Below are positions 59,327 to 64,000 of a stretch of DNA of 64,000 nucleotides, piece by piece; the first letter of the stretch is position 1; each line of letters begins with the position of its first letter. The stretch covers positions 16,379,878-16,443,877 of the forward strand of contig NC_092054.1 in NCBI RefSeq assembly GCF_003086295.3, written 5' to 3'. Under the pieces are notes generated by a model, which worked only from the letters and a program-made list of their open reading frames with translations, did not search any database and had not been told where the DNA came from. The position numbers and the translations under genes were made by a program. The DNA comes from Arachis hypogaea (taxonomy: Eukaryota; Streptophyta; Magnoliopsida; Fabales; Fabaceae).

Positions 59327-61172
59327 ATGTTTTCGTGGTTGGCAAGGATAGTTTCGGCGTGCTTGAGGCCAGTAGTGAGGCGATATGCGCGTATGAACAA
59401 GGATGATGATCGCGATCTCGATGACGATCCCTCTTCTCTTCACGATTCTCTGTTATGGTGCAGGGATCTCGAAAAGCACTCGTGCGGTGAGTTTTCTTTT
59501 GCTGTTGTTCAGGCAAATGAAGTGATTGAGGATCACAGCCAGGTTGAGACAGGTCCCGACGCCGTGTTTGTTGGTGTTTACGACGGACATGGAGGCCCTG
59601 AGGCCTCTAAGTTCATCAATGAACACCTCTTCCGCCACCTCATCAGTATGTTCTCTTTCTTTTGTTCTTTTCTTTTGCTTGTGTTCAATTCTTCTCAGTT
59701 AAATGATCGTTATGAATCCCGCCTTATCCATGCGGCAATCCGTTAACTAGCGTACACCGTTAAACGGAGCTCTAACTGATCGGTGAAGGATTAGTTCTTG
59801 GTCTGCCGGTGGATGGATACCGTGGAAAAAAAAATTGTTATAAATTTAACAAGAAAACTTCCGTTTTTTGGGTCCACGGCCGTTACTAATCTCTCACCGG
59901 CTTGAGTTAGATAGTAGACAGTATTGAACTCTTGGTATCTTTGATGACTTGATTCATAGTTAAGGGAGGATGATCAGAAAACTACTGTTTTGATCTTGAA
60001 AGGTTTGTTTAACAACAAAAGTGTCCTTTAAAAGGTAATTATCAGTTTCTGAACGATTATTTTCCACGGAAACCAATATTAAGATTAAAATTAAAATTGT
60101 TGTTTATAATTTATTGAGGTTTCCTGTTACATAAACCATTGAACAGAGCGGTAAAAAAGTGTTTTTTTAGCTACTTGATGAGGTTTACCAGTAAAAGTGT
60201 TTCTTTTTTGGGTGTAGGTGTTTGACTTCCTCTGTTGTTAACTTGTTATTTTTTTTCTTCAATTTAATCTGGACTAAAACTTAAATTTGATCCGAGTTGA
60301 GGGAAACATCTTCCAAATAAAAACTCTTGGCATACTATAAATTTTAAAAGTGAGTATATTGTTGTCTTGAACAATTCTTAAAAAAAAATATTTCATAAAG
60401 CATGCAGTTATTTCATAGACAATAGTGAAAGTATTTGACTTTAGTTTGTTACTGTTTTTCACAGTTTTTGCTAGTAAAACTCCAATCTGATCTTTGAGGG
60501 AATCATCTGCCGAACACATTACTGGACGAAATTTTGTTTTGAGAAACAAAAACTCTCGACATAAGTCTATAGGAATTAAAGATGTAGGTCAAAATTAGTA
60601 CTTTTCACAGACAAAGTAGTTATATGATGTATTAGACTATTAGTCCTTGGCAAATGACTAAATTGACCCACAGTTTTAATTCCTATCACTATGCGCTCTG
60701 TTTTCATCAAAGACCAACTCAAGGGCTTTATTCTTTTTATTTTTTTGGTTAGAAAAAAGATTAAATGAGTAAATTATATGAATTTGTTGTGTTTTGTGTT
60801 GATGGACTAGCCTGATTTGCTGGGGAGTTATCAATGTTGATGTTTTGGACCTTTTTGTTTAGGTGTTCTTGTTATTTGGATGAGCCTTTTGGCTCCGGTA
60901 GTGTTTTTTGGCTTGTTTCTACATTTTGTATGCTTTTGGGGCTACAACTTCTGAAGCAAAAGATATTTCACCTGCTAGAATTTTGTTTCTATTTTTTTGT
61001 CTTACTCTTCTTGCCCTGAATTTTTTATTCTTATTTTTTATGTTCTTTTTCATTGAACCAATTATTTGTACTTACATGGTAGAAGACAGGATGGGAAAAC
61101 TATAATCTAATATTCTTAGAAGCATATCTACAATCAAATAATTCCTCAATTTAGCTTTCTTTTTTTTTTTTC

Positions 61173-61203
<31 letters not shown>

Positions 61204-63215
61204 CTTTTCTGTTCTTTTCTTTTCTTTGTTTATTTATTTGACATGACAGTTGAGTTGTCTTTGTTCTAGCAATGGAATTAGCCTTTGATGCCTGCATTTG
61301 ATTAGACTTTTTACATTACACCATTTTGGTGTGGCCTTTCCTGGACCATGCATAATGCACAATGTTTTGTACTGGGTTGCTCTTTTTCATTTTTGCCTTT
61401 TCTTTCTTTGTGTTGTATATTGTTGTTTTTCTTCTCCGTACTAGCCATCACGCACGAATTTTTTCCCCTCCTTTTAACTAATGATTAAGTGTAGGTCTTA
61501 TAAATTAAGTAGGTTCTGCTTAGTTGTGTACTTGAACGTGAGAGGATGGAAAATTCGGACAGAAAGTCGCTCCACACATAACTTAATGAAAATAATTTTC
61601 ACTCTGTCCTCTATTTGCTTCCCACTTTCTGTGCACTCAATTAATCGGAACCCTTATGTAGTTAATTGAAGTTAATGTTTTGTTATATGTATTGATTGAT
61701 TGAAATGCCGGTAGTATGGGGGAAATTATGTTTTCATTCAAGATGTTTTTAAAAAATGGCAGATGTGATATGAGAACCAGAACATGTGAAGTTTTATTTT
61801 CCTGCCAATTCTACATTTGTTTTCATCTCTCTCTCTCTGTGGTTTGATCATTGGTTTCAAATGGACAAGTTAATTTAATTTCTGACCCTCATAATCCATG
61901 TTTCTTTTACTCATTCGGTCTCTTTTTGCTGATTCATAGTTATTTTATTGTTCATGCCTTTTGATACTGCATTGGTTTAAGCAATGATGGAGGCCTTTTT
62001 TTTCTCCTTTTTAAAAAAATAAAAAATCTTGCTACAGCGATTGCACAAGAAAATGGTTCTATCTCCGAAGATATTATCAGGGGTGCTGTTTCTGCTACTG
62101 AAGATGGTTTTTTAACTCTCGTCCGAAGGAGTTACGGGATAAAGCCATTGATAGCGGCAATGGGTTCCTGTTGTCTGGTTGGTGTTATCTGGAAAGGCAC
62201 ACTGTATACTGCCAATCTTGGAGACTCTCGTGCTGTAATTGGCTCTGTAACCAGATCTAACAAGATAGTTGCAGAACAGTTGACTAGAGAGCACAACGCT
62301 AGCAAAGAGGAGGTTAGACGAGAACTCAGGTCTTTGCACCCTGAAGATTCACAAATTGTAGTTATGAAGCATGGAACGTGGCGAATTAAAGGCATCATCC
62401 AGGTAAATTTCCTCATTCCTTTTATAAATGAATCTATGTCAATGTTTCATGTCGCCTGTATCTTTTTTGTATTTAATATTAGTAAGTTTTTAATATTGAG
62501 TAGCACTCTGTTAGAAATTTATGTTCCTTGAATATGAATAATGTTTGTTCTTTTAATCAACTTTGGTCATGCTTTTGTGTTGGTTTTGTTTCATCAATGT
62601 AAATTTTCTCGTCTACTTCACAACTGCTGTCAGGTATCCAGATCAATAGGAGATGCATATCTAAAGCGCCCAGAGTTCTCTTTTGATCCTTCGTTCCCAC
62701 GGTTCCACCTGCCCGATCCTATCCGTCGGCCTGTGCTAACAGCAGAACCATCTGTGTGTTCACGAGTTTTACAACCTAATGATAAATTCCTTATATTTGC
62801 ATCTGATGGTCTTTGGGAACACTTGACAAATCAGGAAGCAGTTGAGATTGTTCACAAAAGTCCTCGACCTGTATGCTTTTCCTTCTTGTCTTCTATTTTT
62901 CGCCCTTGCATATAGAAAATGTTGCTACTTTTTCTTATCATAAGCTGCGCATTTCTTGAACATCAGGGGATTGCAAGGAGACTTCTCAAGGCTGCACTAA
63001 CCGAGGCAGCTCGGAAAAGAGAGATGAGATATAAAGACCTTCAAAAGGTTGAAAAGGGGGTTCGGCGGTTTTTTCATGACGATATCACGGTGGTTGTTAT
63101 CTTCATTGACCATGAATTGGTTGGGAAGAATGTAACAGTTCCTGAATTGTCCATCAAAGGGTTTATGGACTCGGTTGGACCATCGAATTTTAGAAGCTTT
63201 CAGCATATGCCATAA
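59327..63215 (+). CDS. Protein phosphatase 2C, clade D-like
   Basis: Mg/Mn-dependent Ser/Thr phosphatase. Plant clade D members dephosphorylate plasma-membrane H+-ATPases and are inhibited by SAUR proteins; that role is inferred from family. Coding exons 59327-59645, 62038-62402, 62634-62870 and 62967-63215 give 1170 nt and 389 residues, with all introns GT...AG and phases fitting. The start [20 protein letters not shown] is the family's N-terminal segment. PP2C motifs are intact: VYDGHGG (D86, metal binding), ANLGDSRAV (about 165-173), VSRSIGD (229-235), FASDGLWE (D286) and FHDDITVVV (D345, D346). The C-terminus [18 protein letters not shown] is also typical. Intron 1 is 2.4 kb. Length equals that of the family. 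It appears complete and functional. Confidence 0.95.
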
Positions 63216-64000
63216 TTGCAAGGTTCATTTCTAGAAACTATTGCCAACAAATGTGATTCATTGGCTCAACCTGGTGGAAGCTTAAAAGACCTCAATACTT
63301 TATTTGACATTTTTGCAGCATCTAATTGTTTATTTATATGTTTAGTTTGAGTTTCTCACCTTTCAAGGTAAACTTTCAATTATATATACCTTGCCTCCTG
63401 TTGATAACTGAAGAAATAGGGAAGCCATGTTTTTTTTTTAATTTATTTTTTCTTATTTTTATTTGGGGCAATGTTTGATATATGGCAGAAGTTGCTTTGT
63501 TATAGTTTATATAGTACCTTTGAATAGAGTTTATAATTTGAAGCATAAGTTCAACCCTTGTTACGGAAATTAAACTTGTTTGAATCAGCTAGACTTGGAA
63601 CTCCTTGTGATTGTTAGCATCTATTGAAACCTCAGATTTATAGTTTGGTTAAAAATTAAATGTTGCAGCCAAAATGGAAAAATAAAACAAAAAATCAATT
63701 TCTAATGGCTATTTGTTTCTTGCAACTTTTACCGGTAGAGCATCTTGAACTTTAGCATTTGATAAGTTATTATTTCTATATCATATAATACTTTTTGACA
63801 CTGTTAACTACAAACATGTTTTAATTTGTTTCTATTTTTTAGTTAAGCAAGTGTTGACATTGAGAAGTAAATTTAGGGAAAAAAGAAAACTTAGTTCAAT
63901 ACAAAAGCACATATTTGAGTTTATTTTTTATATTGTCAATATAAAAGAATTTTATATAAACAAACTAATTAATTAGTCTCATTAATAAAAATAATTAATT
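63216..64000. other. 3' UTR and flank of the PP2C gene
   Basis: Probable 3' UTR for the first few hundred bases, then AT-rich DNA to the window end. I see nothing else. Confidence 0.4.

Noticed and set aside
59646..62037. Separate genes within PP2C intron 1
   Set aside because: Frames there are short and lack support; flanking splice sites join the exons cleanly.

Overview
The window is nuclear DNA of a flowering plant. Genes have GT-AG introns, the flanks are AT-rich, and about two thirds of the 64 kb is transposon sequence. Codon use, the plant-type genes and the Sirevirus and Tekay-like elements fit a papilionoid legume, perhaps Arachis. That placement is an inference and I cannot confirm it from sequence alone.

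Only two genes look intact. One is a U1 snRNP C gene on the minus strand (4133-6101; five coding exons, 205 codons plus stop). The other is a clade-D-like PP2C phosphatase on the plus strand (59327-63215; four coding exons, 389 codons plus stop). Both were reconstructed from splice sites; joined phases stay open and all key motif residues are present.

Layout. 1-921: decayed DUF4283/zinc-knuckle (LINE-type) pseudogene. 1829-2568: Mutator-like MITE with 9-bp target-site duplication (TSD). 4133-6101: U1C. 6790-16698: a ~9.9 kb interval with ~260-bp inverted ends and an 11-bp flanking direct repeat. It holds fragments of at least four unrelated host genes: a 3-ketoacyl-CoA synthase, a TOM1-like VHS protein, the bromodomain end of an ATAD2-like AAA ATPase and a PPR protein. 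I read it as a large Pack-MULE. 17736-18268: fold-back MITE. 18878-22608: hAT element with a dead BED/hAT transposase.

23430-48160 is one deep nest. An old Ty3 remnant is split by a CACTA element (23525-47937). The CACTA contains a MULE-type element (45117-46730) and a Tekay-like Ty3/gypsy element (24074-41765). The gypsy element contains a young Sirevirus-type Ty1/copia element (26786-38169) with gag, pol and an envelope-like third ORF. Next to it lies a shrunken copy of the copia gag region (25375-26785) that may be an assembly fault.

50138-56340 is a second CACTA-type element. It carries a solo LTR (52062-55444) of the same gypsy family in reverse orientation. A small hAT MITE (56578-57111) and AT-rich sequence lead to the PP2C gene.

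The host genes do not form a pathway; the window is chiefly a record of transposon layering and gene-fragment capture. No tRNA, rRNA or CRISPR was seen.
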